From assembly GCA_037957365.1 (NCBI GenBank), contig JARHVA010000666.1, forward strand, positions 4,219,501-4,283,500: DNA of 64,000 nt. The letters run 5' to 3'. Each line of letters opens with the position of its first letter. Within the stretch, counting starts at the first letter, position 1. This stretch comes from Torreya grandis (taxonomy: Eukaryota; Streptophyta; Pinopsida; Cupressales; Taxaceae). The notes below the pieces were generated by a model. It was not told the origin of the DNA. It did not search any database and was given only the letters and a program-made list of their open reading frames with translations. Positions 38,000 through 50,129 of the stretch are shown here, piece after piece. Made by a program: the position numbers and the translations under genes.

Positions 38000-39160
38000 A
38001 AATGCTCTTTGGCAGGTGGTCTCATTTTATTGAGTCCCTCTTGGGATTATTCATGGGTTGCCTATGTAACAATTGGTTTCTTAATGATTTCACTATTAAC
38101 AACATTTTTGTATTGTTTTGGATGAAGCTACCAAAAACTATCAACCTCATGAACTTTCCTATTGTAATGGGCACAAAAATGTTTGTCCACTCTTTTAGAA
38201 AACAAGCCCTTACTACCATTCTCTTAACATTATCAAGAGAGTGGTATTTCAAAATATTTTTCAACAAAAGATTTATGTTTCAAACATTTGGATACATAGT
38301 GGTTAGACAATCCACAAAAATTTCATGGATAAATATATGACAAATTATGTATATTAAAATCAAATTGCCCATAGTCAAAAGAAACATTGGAATATTTACG
38401 TTGTCTAGTTTTCCCAGAATTAACAATATTACAAGTGTGATGCAAGGAATTGGTTTTAATTTCTTTCTATGGTATATTGTACTTCATTATGTTTCTCCCA
38501 ACTATAGAAGGTTTTTCTTTCTTAAAATTTAATTTTCAAAAATTCTTGTGATCAATATGAGAAGTATGCCCATCACTATGAGATACAAAACTCTCATTAG
38601 AAAGTTTGAAAAAATGAAAATTGGCATTACCTTTCATGGGCAGTAATGGTGGTGTAGGTTTCTCTCCTACAATAATTCTTGATTTAGCTATCTTAGAGCA
38701 TTCACTTATTTCATTCTTACCACCACTGAATCCCAATCCTACTCAGTGAGGTCGATCCTCTACCTGTATTGGGTTAATCAAAACTTAACCATTTTTACTA
38801 AGGCCTTTTCCATCATATCCCATTTTAAATAGTAATTTTAAACCAATCCCCTTAGTTTATTAATCAAATTTACCAAAATAATTTTCATCTAAATCTGAAT
38901 AGGAAGAATAACCATGTGATGAGATATTAATGGTCATTCCATCATTATTTCTACATCGGTGGTGGAAGGAAAATCCTTTACTTATTCATCATTATATAGC
39001 TTTGACAAGAGATCATCCTTGTCCTGTAAATCCAATTGTAATTTTTCAATATCCTATTCCAAGGAATGTAATATCTTCCTTAGAAAGGAATTCTCTTCTT
39101 GAATATAATGATTCATTCCTTCTAAGTCTTATATTCCAACACAACTACAAACTATAAATG
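38000..39160 (-). pseudogene. Gag-like remnant with coiled coil, G-patch-like motif and zinc knuckle
   Basis: Three protein-like parts follow each other on the minus strand, in more than one frame. First (about 38980-39110) a heptad-like DIEKLQLDLQDKDDLLSKL. Second (38788-38823) MGYDGKGLSKNG, then after a stop NPIQVEDRPH and VGLGF; the pattern (Gly-rich MGYxGxGLGxN, PIxVExRP, GLG) is that of a G-patch, a short RNA- or helicase-binding domain. Third (about 38100-38190) FCAHYNRKVHEVDSFWQLHP, which resembles a gag zinc knuckle of the C-x-x-C-x-x-x-GH-x4-C type with most metal ligands lost but the trailing LHP block kept. The protein could be a gag variant; stops and frameshifts make it inactive. 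Confidence 0.6.
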
Positions 39161-39281
39161 GAAAATAAAAAATAATCCAACAAGTATGCAAATAACCCAA
39201 TGGAATGGAATATTGAAACTGATTTCAAAACTCTATTCAAGATTATATCACACAATCAAAATTAAATCCAACGTTCTAACT

Positions 39282-39293
39282 GCTCTGATACCA
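39282..39293 (-). other. Primer binding site of the pol-less element
   Basis: GCTCTGATACCA is the exact complement of the tRNA-Met primer site TGGTATCAGAGC, four bases from the LTR start. Confidence 0.92.
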
Positions 39294-39297
39294 AAAT

Positions 39298-40477
39298 TGA
39301 TCTATAAATGGTAAGTAACCCTTTATGTCTTTTTATACTCTAAAAAATAGATATTAATAATGCTTCAGCTTATTTTTAAATTGGAAATGAAAAACTATGA
39401 TTTTATAATTATTGTGCAAAATCAACTAATATTAATCAAGCATAACATAATAAATTGATAATGGAGTTCACCCTTATTGGGCTATGTCTTCACTAAGTAG
39501 TATGACTAATATATTAATATGAAAGTAAAACAAAACTCTTATATCAACAATATGTGAGCACTAGATCTAAAGGGTAACTAATCTACAATATATAATCTTT
39601 TGATGGAAAAAATCAATAATAATACCAAGTCAAATATCCCAAAGAAAACTTGATTAGAACCAACTGCAAAACTCTCCACCAATATTCTTTTCTCAACTTG
39701 CCTATGGCTTCAAAAATTTGATTACATTTCTCCTTTATGCTTATGTTGGCTTTTGAACTCCAATTCCAATGATTTCCAAATAACACATCACCCCTTTATA
39801 TAGTTTTTGGGGTGCACAAATAGTGAAATTAATTATTATCTTTTACAATATTGGTGGGATTTAATATTATCCCTTCACCAATTAATTTAGAGTTTTGTTT
39901 TATCTTTTTTATTACAAATTTTCATGGGATTTTGAATTATCCCCCAAAGGTTTGTAACCTTTATGTTTATCTCTTTTATTTTTGTCATAAAGCCAAGTAT
40001 AATGGCATGGGAGTAGGGGACCAAATCCACCCCATGTGGCTCTCCACCTCATGGTGGGTGTAGCCTTTGAATAAGGCTCAAATTCCTTTAATAAACTTTA
40101 TCATGTTTGTTACTTTATTTTACTATTATTTGGTCAAATAATATCATGATGATTTTGGTGCTAAGTTGAAGTGTGCTCCATATGAAAGTCTTTTAGAGAT
40201 GTCACATGTCAAGCCCTAATTGGGCCACTTGTAAAATTATGATTTGTCTTTTTCTACAACATCCATACCACATGTCATTATTTTATTAGTCCACTTCACT
40301 TTGATTATTTTGACCATCTAACCAAAACTATGACCATCCATATATTTTGCATATGAACTCCATTTTTCAAACTATAAAATGCACCAAAAAGCTCTCAGAG
40401 CCCTCTTCCATACTATATTAGTTTAGAGATGAATTTAGACCATTAATTTTTAGTATTTTTAGATGATATATAGATCA
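39298..40477 (-). repeat. 5' LTR of the pol-less element
   Basis: Starts TGATCTATAAATGG, ends ATATAGATCA. The minus strand has TATATAAAGGGG at about 39791-39805, the likely promoter. Confidence 0.92.
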
Positions 40478-40482
40478 AGGGG

Positions 40483-41074
40483 TCCACTTAAGTGGCTTAA
40501 AAAATATTTTATGAATGAAATAAAACTTAAATATAACTCCTAAGGTTAAGAAGGAAAGGTGTGAATAATGTTTAAGGGAGGTGAATAGTGAAAAATAGGT
40601 TAAGGATGTCTATACTTTTGACTAGGTCCACAAATAAAATAAGGAGTGGTTTAGATCATGGAAGGGAGAATTATACATCACCACTCTCCCAATGATGTGT
40701 TCATTCTTGGTGTAGTCCTAGTTCCATCATCAACCTCCCCTATCATATGTGTAGCATTGCACACATAAAATGCCTTACCTTAGATAGAAAAAGCTATAGA
40801 ATACAACTAATACAAGTGATCTCATTCCACACAACATTTACATGAGATATCCAAGTAATCACATATCAATGGTAATAAACTAATACCAATCATCTAAACA
40901 TGTTATAATTCAAATTCATGTTTAGAAATAATAGCTATATTGGTATGGAATAAATATGATTTATAATGAATAAAGAAATAATGTAATTAAAATGATATCA
41001 TAATGCATAAAATAAAATTAAAAATTATTAAATAAAGTAAACAAATGGATTTTAAGGGCTCTCATAACCATACA
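40483..41074. other. Gene-free AT-rich stretch
   Basis: Sequence between the pol-less element and the coding-like region to its right. Nothing recognised. Confidence 0.5.
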
Positions 41075-41705
41075 TGAATATCAAATACAAACCAATAACC
41101 ACATACTAAGACAAACCAAGACTATCATCCTACCTTGGGGCCACCAAAAACACCTATATAACTTAATAAAAATTAAAAAAAATAGCCTAACTAAATAAGG
41201 ATCCAAAAAGTAAAAACTATAGACAACCCTGTGAGTCTTCCAGGTCCTATTGGATGGTAACAGTGAGCTTGTTATTATTTTTATTGGCATTCATTTCCTC
41301 ATTTCTATCCACATTATGTTTCATGTTTCCCATAGTCACTTTACTTGGTCCCTCAACTACAGGAGGATTTTTAGGTGCTTTATCAGTCTCCATTGTCTTT
41401 GCTCTCTTCCTGCTTAGGTTGGCCTCTTTATGCTTCTTATGTCCATCATCTTATTTTTTCTACCTTTCATGTTCTTCTTTGAGTGTTACCTCAATATTAG
41501 GGTTAAACATGTTCATTGTCTTCTTCCAGACCTTTCCTCCCCTACTGCCTACACTATCTTTAGTTAGAATCCCTTCTCTAACTACCTTGATAACCTTTTT
41601 GATGCTTATGATGTCCTTCTCCATCCCTTTCAACCTATCCTCTATAATTTTTAATTTGTCCTTCAAGTTCAAGCTTGGCATAAAATAATAATGAAATCCA
41701 AGCAT
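41075..41705 (-). pseudogene. Coding-like remnant of unknown family (charged, coiled-coil)
   Basis: From 41705 leftwards the minus strand gives a highly charged reading: LNLKDKLKIIEDRLKGMEKD, VREGILTKDSVGSRGGKVWK and LKEEHER, then past two stops in the same frame GHKKHKEANLSRKRAKTMET, DKAPKNPPVVEGPSKVTMGN and MNANKNNNKLTVTI, ending at a stop near 41245. The heptad pattern, basic cluster and good frame continuity suggest real protein ancestry. I do not recognise the family; a gag-like or host gene C-terminus are both possible. The hydrophobic open frame on the opposite strand is a shadow of this one. Confidence 0.5.
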
Positions 41706-42712
41706 ATAATGGTTTTTGCATGATAAAAAAATAACATCTCATAACATATAAAATTTATGTCTCAATCACAAAGATTCAATAATATCTCATATCTCAATAT
41801 TATATAAGGCATGCCTCAATTAGACGTGTGTAAAACACCACATGTCTAAAGCACAACACTATTAAAATAGAGGTCTCACAAATACTTTGTTAAAGGATGT
41901 TTTTAATATCAAAATAAATATAATGTTTAATAATAAAACACAAATACCTTCAACTTCCACATCATAAATGACAAAAAAAAATAGTGAAATAAGATAGGTT
42001 TCAAATTCCTCATACTAAAGTAGGTTTTGATAGTTTACCTCATATTAGTAAAATTTTAATATTTTTGAAAAATGATGTGACTAAACTTTAATAAGATCAA
42101 AGTAACCAAATATATTTAGTAACAACCCTTAGATGATGAAATCATCCTCAGTTTAACAACCACTAGAAAAAGTATGCTTATTTTTCAGACATTCCAATTT
42201 TCAACCAAAAAAAAATAAAAATGACTGATGAAATATTATGCCCCTCCTAAAGCTAACACAAATGAGATTCAAGGATATCGGGAAGAAAAAAAACCCTCTG
42301 AAATAAAATAAGGTTATTATGACTCTTTTTAAATGAACTCTATCATATGTGATAATAACACATTAATATTAACTCATCAAAAACATGCACAAATAATTAA
42401 CCTCGTTACTTATGTATCTAAAACCTAGAGCTTGAATCATTTGCCAAACCAAATATAAACCCTTTCTCAATTTATAAAGGAACACTCCAAAATAAATAAT
42501 ATTTAAATCCTATAAAAAACATAATAGAGATAGGAATAGAAATAAGCAAAATGTATATCAAGCTTGAGTCATTGCTAAGTAAAAATTAAAACCAGCTGAA
42601 AAAATTAGGAGTATTATAGAATTGATTCCAACAAAATGTAAAATAAAAAAAATGACCTAAAGTCCCAATGGATAAAGGTAATACTTCCACCCTTTTTAGG
42701 ATAAAATTAATT
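41706..42712. other. Gene-free AT-rich stretch
   Basis: No recognised features. Precedes the start of the second copy of the duplicated segment. Confidence 0.5.
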
Positions 42713-43225
42713 ACATCAATAAAATGACCCAAATAGATACCATGAATTTCCATGGAAATAAAAAGATAGCTTATCTAGCAATCTTATCCATATATCATGA
42801 TATATTGACATTTTTTGGAAATATTTTACTCTTCATTATTAACATCATCAAATTAGTTAAATTCAACTTTAAATTTTATTGTAAATTTTGATGATGGAAA
42901 AATATTAATTCATTTAATTTTTCATAAATGAAATAATAGATAACTTATCCTCATGGAAAAAATCCCCCATTGACATAGATGAGATAATTTAATTATAAAG
43001 GGAGGATATAAACCAAATCTTAAATAATGTGTTTGTTTCACTAGAATTTATTAAACTTGGAGGATCTTTTTACAAAAGAGGATACCCAACTAAAATTCAA
43101 CTAAAATCCCTCTAAATTTTAAAGACATTGAAAAAATATAATTGGAAAAAAGAAAATATTTAAATATGATTAAAATGAGAATTCAGATAGGAGATGTATA
43201 GATTAATACATATCATCATGATTAT
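42713..43225. repeat. Duplicated segment, copy 2, left part
   Basis: Aligns with 27661-28197. It ends in the ATTAT target site (43221-43225) of the copia element that splits this copy. Confidence 0.88.
43221..43225. other. Target site duplication, left copy (ATTAT)
   Basis: Same 5 bp as 52745-52749; the single ATTAT in the empty paralogous site is at 28193-28197. Confidence 0.93.
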
Positions 43226-43724
43226 TGTTAGAACAATTAATTCTAAGTGGGCCTATATGTCCCTTAACCTTGGTAATTATTAAATAATAAATAATATATT
43301 ATTTATTAATTTAAGGTATAAGCATCAAGTAAATAAATAATCATATTATAATTATTTAATATTTACCAACTATTAATTAATTAGTTTTTATTAGGATGGA
43401 TGGACCCATTATTTTACAATGGTCACCTCATTTTATATAAATAGGGGTTTTGTCCTATTGTGAAATCATATCATGAATATGAAATTATTTGATCATATTC
43501 AATTTATGAGTTTTGTGAAGCACTGCATGAAGTAGTGAGAAGGAGAAGTTAATGTATTAGGTGCATAGTTTCTCATATTTTAATAATTATCATCTTGTGG
43601 ATTTTTTCCTCTTTGAAGTTTACCCACCTTAAATCTCTATGGTGTGTTATCTATGGGCTTTGTTATTCATATACACTTCTAGATCCATCTTGTGTATCCA
43701 TATTACATCACATTTATCTTTTCA
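43226..43724 (+). repeat. 5' LTR of copia element 43226-52744
   Basis: Starts TGTTAGAACAATTAATT and ends CTTTTCA. A TATA box (TATATAAATAGGGG, about 43434-43447) is in the expected place. Confidence 0.95.
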
Positions 43725-43737
43725 TGGTATCAGAGCC
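43725..43737 (+). other. Primer binding site (tRNA-Met type)
   Basis: TGGTATCAGAGCC directly after the LTR, a perfect match to the usual copia primer site. Confidence 0.95.
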
Positions 43738-44992
43738 ATCTGAGGGGTATATGTGATTGGAAAGTAATATATAATTAAAGTTCTTCAAAAAATTAATTAT
43801 TTTCAAGCTTGGTTCAAGCTTGTGTACAACAAAGAGGGAGAAGAAAATTATTTTTGATAACTTGGGAGGCTTGGTTCAACACTTTGAAGCCTTGGATCTT
43901 CATCCAAACACTATTAAAGCATCCAAAACTCATAGTATTCAAAACCAACAATTAAAATTCATGCTTGGGATGCCATTTTTCTTCACTTGTATGGGTGGTT
44001 GTCTCAAGAAAATTCAAAAAAAATTATACTCAGTGTTTTTTGGGCCCAATTGTTGATAAAAGGTAATGATAATTATATTTAAGCAGTCTCAAATTATTTT
44101 TAAGGCATCAGAAGCTTTCTTCTACCCCATAGAATTTTTCCTGGGCAACTCCAATGCACTTGTATGACACTAGAATTAAAAATCAAAACTTGATCAAAAT
44201 CATGTTTTGAAGACATTTTGATTTTTGAGAGACAAAATCATAAAGATCCTCTAATTTTTAAGGCTTCTAATGGTCTGTGGCATGCTCTAGATTCACCTCT
44301 TCTACTACAAGAGTGTCATTTTTGCCTAGAAGCATTGCACAAGTAATAAAGTTTTTGGAAAATATTTTAAAAATAATTATTTTTTTAATTCACAAAATTC
44401 CAAAAGGGCCTCACTTTTTGTTTAAAGTTTTTACTAAAAAGATAAAAAAACAAAAATATATTTTTACCATTTAAAAATTACATGCATAGATATATACATT
44501 TATATATATTTTTTATTTTAAAAACTATCTTTAAAAAGAAATAAATATAAGTGTGTGCATGTAAATGTTTAAATAAGCTTACTAGATAAGTTGATTAACT
44601 TTGTTGTGGAAAAAACTTGTAAATAATAGGTCAAGAGTTAAAAAATATCAATCTATTTTATTTTTTGGTCAAAATATTAATTATAAAATCTTTTTGATTT
44701 ACGTACCAAGTTTTACATGTACAAAACCATAGTCAACTTATCAAACTTGTTTCAACTTTTGACCTAGTGAATGTTTTGATGAGCATAGTCGTGTAGCCAG
44801 TTGATCCTTAGGTTTTGGAACCTTCCAAAAGCATATACATGGTCCATTTTGTATTTTGAAACTTTTTATTATAGTTTTTATAACTTTTGTAATAATAGTG
44901 ACTAGGTGGTCATTTTGAGTGTGATTCTTTCAACACTTAGTTTAGTGCATTTTCATTTCAAAATTTTGCATTATTTTACATCTAATTAGATC
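43738..44992 (+). other. Long non-coding leader of copia element 43226-52744
   Basis: Between primer site and the nested element nothing resembles gag. Short open frames at 43820-44056 and 44277-44474 have no recognisable domain. The leader continues after the nested element to about 47850. Confidence 0.6.
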
Positions 44993-44997
44993 CTTAA

Positions 44998-45312
44998 TGT
45001 TGAATTAATAGGTTATTTACTTAATTAATTTAATCATATTGATTAATTAATTAAGTCACCTTTACTTTATTTCACTTAAGCTAAACTTAGGCACTTTAGT
45101 AATTTATTATTAATCCTAGGGTTCTCACTTTTAGGGTTTCGATCTCCTTTTGTAAGGATTGATCTTATTGTAATTATAAATTTTGGTCATTGCATATTTT
45201 TCTTCAGGGTTACAAAGTACCATTATTGTGCCTTTTGATCTCTTTTATGTGATAGGTTATTTGCTTGCAGGTGTTCATTGGGATCTATAAGGTTGGTTTA
45301 TTAACTTCAACA
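44998..45312 (+). repeat. 5' LTR of the nested non-coding element
   Basis: TGTTGAATTAATAGG to ACTTCAACA. Preceded by CTTAA. Confidence 0.93.
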
Positions 45313-45324
45313 TGGTATTAGAGC
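45313..45324 (+). other. Primer binding site of the nested element
   Basis: TGGTATTAGAGC, one C-to-T difference from the tRNA-Met primer site. Confidence 0.9.
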
Positions 45325-47232
45325 TCTAGATCTGTAGCTTATTATTAATTTTTTGAGGGATATTGACTTAAAGTGACATTTCAATGCATCTTGAGTCAAT
45401 TTGGACCTCACCATTGCATCTAGAAGGTTCAAAATAGTCAAGATTGATCTTTATTTCATCAATTTTGGTTATACAGTGCTCGATCTATGAAGGTTTACAG
45501 TTTGAGAGGGTTTTCAGATCTAGAGGGTACCTACAATTTTGGAGCATTTTTAACCCAAATGGACCTCACCATCATTTTTAGAGCACCCAAAAACTTTTAA
45601 ATCAACTGTAAAATTGTCAAAATCAAACATAATGACTTTGGGAGACAATATTTTTCATTTTTGGGCCATACGGCTTGGTACAACATGAAATCCAAGATTT
45701 TTTTTTAAAAAAAAAATAGTGTGCATAGGTGCCACCATTAGTTAACTACTATCAGTTAATGCTAGTGGTTAGCATAACCATCAGGCTTCAGCCCAAACAC
45801 TTTTTGGAGTAGTTTTGGTATTTTGGCCATAATTTTTGCATACAAACTCATATTTTTGAAAATAAAATATCATCAGAAAGTTGGTTTTGAGACCGATTTA
45901 TTTCTAGTCAAATTCATATCTTTATTTTTGTGCTTCTAAGGGAATAACTTTTGGATACAAACTCCATTTTTCAAAAATGAATAGGTGTTAAAAAGGTCTT
46001 CTAGTTCTCTTTCCATATATATAAATTTTTTCATTAGAAAATTTATCAGGTATTATTTATTTAGTTTGTCAGTTTATGGCTTTTATTTGATATTCTAGAT
46101 ATTTTGGCACCTGGAGAAGTCCTATTTTTTTTGTTGGGATTCATTTATTAGCATTAATACATATTCTAGTTATTGATATTTGATTTGATTTATTTGAGGA
46201 GATATCATGGTTTTTGTTATATGTGGTGTTTTTTAGACATTGTGAACTTCCATTAGAAACACTTCTTATATGAAAATGCATTAAAATAAAGTGCCTCAGC
46301 ATTCTACATGTATTCTTGAGATTTTGGACATCATTTTGAGCCTTATTGTACTTGCACTATGATATAAAGTGCCATGGGGGTTGATGTTTTCCTTTTGTTT
46401 TTCCATCACACATTTGTCATGCATGTGTGCCTTAGTTTGCACACCCTTTTATTTGTTATTAATTTCATGTTTACACATTCAGATGTTCTTGTTTCTTCTA
46501 CATGCACTTCTTGCTTTCACATATTTTTAGTGTACCTATCATGGATCTCCCTTATCCACATTGTGGTGGGGCTTCTATTGTTGGTGCTAATACTTCCTTG
46601 GTTTCACATTGGAGTGAGTTATGTATCTAGTATTTGTTCCTATGTAATAATTAAATGTAGTGGTACATCAGTGTCTGGATACCTATATATTTTGGTGAGA
46701 TGGAGCATTTACCATATGAACACCTATATTTCTTTTGTGGAGGTGACCTATTTTTTGCTTGATTAGTTCTTTAGAATTTTGGTACATGTTCCATTTGTAT
46801 CTTTGAGTTATAGATGTTTTGCCTTTGTTTTCCATTTGATTAAAGTAGTGTCATTGGGGGCACTCATATAGATTCTTGTCTTCTTGATCCTAATCTTCAT
46901 ATTTTTTGGAGGAGGTTCTTCTTTCAGCGCTATAGCAGTCAGTCTTCAACAATGTTTGCAAATTCTTCATGCTTCAACAAAGTTCTTCATGTTCTTATTG
47001 TTTTGGGACATCTTTTGTGGATGCTTCTTAGTCTTTCACTCTTTCTCTCTCTCTTTTTGGGAGGTTTGTTCTCTCTTTTGGAGAGGAGTTTTTCCCACAT
47101 GGTTTTCTCTTTTTCTCTATTTGTGAGAGACTCTTTTGTACATGGGTACCTCATCAGGCCTAGTTATTAGGACCTATCATTACTTTCATGTATTTTATCC
47201 TTAGTTTTTTAGCTTCTCCCTAAGTTCATCTT

Positions 47233-47241
47233 AAGGGGGGG
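47233..47241 (+). other. Polypurine tract of the nested element
   Basis: AAGGGGGGG immediately before the 3' LTR. Confidence 0.85.
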
Positions 47242-47560
47242 CATTGGAGTAATAGGTTATTTACATAATTAATTTAATCATATAGATTAATTAATTAATT
47301 AAGTCACCTTTATTTTATCTCACTTAAGCTAAACTTAGGCACTTTAATAATTTATTATTAATCCTAGGGTTCTCACTTTTAGGGTTTCAATCTCATTTTA
47401 TAAGGATTGATCTTATTGTAATTACAAATTTTGGTCATTGCATATTTTTCGTTAGCATTGTAGAGCACCATTATTGTGCCTCTTGATCTCCTTTATGTGA
47501 TAGGTTATTTTCTTGTAGGTGTCCATTGGGATTTGTAAGGTTGGTTTATCAACTTCAACA
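47242..47560 (+). repeat. 3' LTR of the nested non-coding element
   Basis: Aligns with 44998-45312 over its whole length; the first two bases are CA instead of TG. Followed by CTTAA. Confidence 0.93.
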
Positions 47561-47849
47561 CTTAAATCAATGTGCACTTGTGATTTACTTTATTTTATAA
47601 AAATATTATAAAAACTCATTAAAAAGGTTAATTTTTTAAAAAATCTTATATTAGTGTACTTTTGTGACACTTATAACACCCTATTTTATCGCAATCTTTC
47701 TCATTTTTTCTTCCTTTATCTAGCATTAAATTGAACAATTATTGTGTGTTTACATTTGCAACATATTTTTACTATCAAATAAAGTTCAATCCATATTAAA
47801 AAAAATTCATTGTAATCATTTGTTTATTGTCTTATTTAAAGGGAATTTA

Positions 47850-48770
47850 CAGCTTTGCCTCATTTTTTCTTAGATAAATCTCAAATGCTTAATGTAAATA
47901 ACTAAAATATATGGAAAATTTATGTTAAATATGAATTTATAGCCTAAAAATTATAGAATATTATCATTGGGACTAAAAAATCCCCTTCTAGATGACATAT
48001 AACCCTTGAACTTATCAATGCATTTCAATAAAAATTGTAGAAAGCTATGTCCCTTATCATGCAGAGTGTTAAGGATGAATTACTCATCCACCATTGGTAA
48101 TCAGGGTATCCTAGCTATGCTTGGAAAATCCTTGACTCCATGCATGAAGGTACTCACCTTTTAAATATCATTAAAATAATCCTTGAATTTCTAACTATAC
48201 CTATGAAGGGTGATGAAAAAGATGTTAATTTTTTTACTAAAATCAAAAACATTAAAGCTCAGTTAGATGGATGTCATTGTAATTTGATTCAAGATCAATT
48301 GATTTATTTTATCATTTAGTTAAATATTCATGAAAAATCTAAAAAACTTATTTCAATTTTTAATTTTTTAAAATCAAACTAAGCAAGATATGCCTGACCT
48401 TACCACCTTGTTTGCTCTCCTGATTCAAGAAGAACAAGTGATGACCAATTTTGATTCTAAGGAAATATCTACTCAGACACTTCTTACTCTTAATAATATT
48501 TTTTATAACACTAAAAACTATAAATCTAACCTTAATTCTACTAAAGGAAAAGATAAGAATAAGAAATTTGGTAATAAGAATCATACACCTAAGTTTAATA
48601 GAAATTGCAATTTATGTGGTAAATTTGGTCATAGGAGGGAAACCTATTTAAAAATAAGGATAAAAATTAAAAAATAAAGAGATCTAATCAAAATAAAAAA
48701 ATAATCAAAACCTTAATCAGAATAACAATCAGAATTCAAATGTTATTGATTTATATGTTTTTTTATGTGC
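47850..48770 (+). pseudogene. Gag of copia element 43226-52744
   Basis: Capsid-like reading with FFTKIKNIKAQLDGCHCNLI and DLTTLFALLIQEEQ (UBN2-type copia gag pattern), then the nucleocapsid at 48580-48650: RNCNLCGKFGHRRETYLK, a CCHC zinc knuckle in which the last Cys is Tyr. The open stretch 48390-48677 covers the C-terminal part. Stops and frame changes break it upstream; the N-terminus is not clear. Confidence 0.8.
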
Positions 48771-49135
48771 TCCAAATGAAAATGAATGGATTTTATATAG
48801 TGGTGCATTGCACCATATGACATGTTTATCTGATATTTTATGTGATTCTAAATATATCTTTGAAAAAAATTACTCAGGAGATAATTCTTTTTTAGAAGTA
48901 ACTTAATAGGAAAAGCAAAAAATTTATACGTTGTTATTAATGATATTTTCTATGTGCCTAAAATTAAAAATAATCTTCTATCTCAACTTACAAATGATAA
49001 TTTTATTTTAACATTATTTAAATATAGTTGGTCCATTAAAAATCAATCTAGTTCTTTGATTGTTGAATATGTTCAAAAAAATGGTTTATATATCTTTTGT
49101 CCTTCATGTTTACTTTCATTGCATAATAAGAATAA
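48771..49135 (+). pseudogene. Protease of copia element 43226-52744
   Basis: NEWILYSGALHHMTC is the aspartic protease active site; the catalytic Asp is Tyr (TAT at 48796-48798) and the Ser after Ala is Leu. IFYVPKIKNNLLSQL is the conserved C-terminal block. A frameshift lies between them near 48900. Confidence 0.85.
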
Positions 49136-49940
49136 ATCCCAGTTGTGGTATGAAAGATTAGGACATGTTAATTTTATAATCTTACATGATATGTCTACAA
49201 ATAATCTTGTTATTTTACTTCTTTTTATCCCCTGTCATCATGAAACTTGTGAGGGTTGCTTACATGGTAACCAACATACTAACCTCTTTCACAAGAATTA
49301 TGATACAAATTCCTCACATCCTTTAGAATTAGTTCATAGTGATGTTGTAGGACCTCTTGACGTTGTATTTATTAATGTTTCTTTGTATATTTTTACTTTT
49401 ATTGATTATTATACTACAATGATCTAGTCTTATTTCATTAAAAAGAAATCTGATTTTTTTAAGTTTAAAGAATTTAAGGCTTATGTTTAAAATGTGCTTA
49501 ATTTTTCTATTAAGATATTAAGAACTGATAATGGTGGTGAATATGTTAGTAAAGAGTTTAATTCTTTTTAAATTAGTTATGGTATTCAAATAGAATTAAC
49601 AACTTCATATTCCCCTTAATAAAATGGTATTGCTAAAAGGAAAAACCACACCATTATAAAAATGGCTAGAATAATGTTGTAGTTTGCAAATGTTCCTAAG
49701 TTATTATGGGTCAAATCCATTAACACTAGTATTCATATTTTGAATAGAGTCCTTACCAAAGCCTTGCATCTTTCTACCCCTCTAGAAATATGGACTAAAA
49801 ATAAACCTAGTGTGGCTCATCTTAAGATTTTTGATAATCTTGATTTTATCTTTGTCCCTAAAGTCAAGACAAAAGAAGCTCGACCTCACTTCTTATTCTT
49901 AAATTTTTGTAGGTTATGAAGGTAAAAATAAGGTTTAAGG
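49136..49940 (+). pseudogene. Integrase of copia element 43226-52744
   Basis: The zinc-binding domain is seen as LWYERLGHVNF and CHHETCEGCLHG. The catalytic core has the first Asp (LVHSDVVGPL) and the second Asp (RTDNGGEY, GAT at 49527-49529). The third, Glu, is replaced by Lys in NGIAKRKN (AAA at 49635-49637), exactly 35 residues after the second Asp. KLLWVKSINTSIHILNRV and LKIFDNLDFIFVPK finish the domain. TAG and TAA stops are scattered; the enzyme is dead twice over. Confidence 0.9.
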
Positions 49941-50129
49941 GTGTATGATCCCTCTAAACATTAGATCATTAAGAATAAGAGTGTTATTATTCTCAAAAAA
50001 TCTTGTTATGGTCCCTTTGTGGATCGTCCTTAGTGTTCTTCTATTGATGAACCTAACTCATGTTTTTTCTTGTGATAAAACAAATGCCTTTGAGAAAGTT
50101 GATTTAATTATGGATAACTTAGAGTTTAA

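Larger units (their letters stand above)
35964..40477 (-). mobile_element. Pol-less LTR retrotransposon (LARD-like) with ~1.2-kb LTRs
   Basis: 4514 bp. Direct repeats 35964-37137 and 39298-40477 share ends TGATCTA...TAGATCA, which are perfect 7-bp inverted repeats. The tRNA-Met type primer site next to the right LTR and a purine tract (on the minus strand) next to the left LTR fix the orientation as minus. The inside is only about 2.16 kb and has no protease, integrase or reverse transcriptase, so the element would depend on enzymes from others. The flanks AAGGG (35959-35963) and AGGGG (40478-40482) look like an imperfect target duplication. Confidence 0.9.
44998..47560 (+). mobile_element. 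Small non-coding LTR retrotransposon nested in the copia leader
   Basis: 2563 bp with LTRs 44998-45312 and 47242-47560, primer site TGGTATTAGAGC and a polypurine tract. The target duplication CTTAA is perfect (44993-44997, 47561-47565). The ~1.9-kb inside carries no gag or pol motif on either strand; the two hydrophobic open frames (46374-46766 and 46884-47126) look like products of T-rich sequence. It is a non-autonomous (LARD/TRIM-like) element. Confidence 0.93.

Noticed and set aside
38002..38340. 112-codon plus-strand open frame in the pol-less element
   Set aside because: The element runs on the minus strand and the zinc-knuckle-like reading lies there; no motif in this frame.
41254..41688. 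144-codon hydrophobic open frame on the plus strand
   Set aside because: It overlaps a charged coiled-coil reading on the minus strand, which looks like the real one; the complement of Lys/Glu codons gives Leu/Phe-rich shadows.
46374..47170. Hydrophobic open frames of up to 130 codons in the small nested LTR element
   Set aside because: The DNA is T-rich, no motif is seen, and the element otherwise has no coding content. A membrane protein cannot be excluded but is unsupported.
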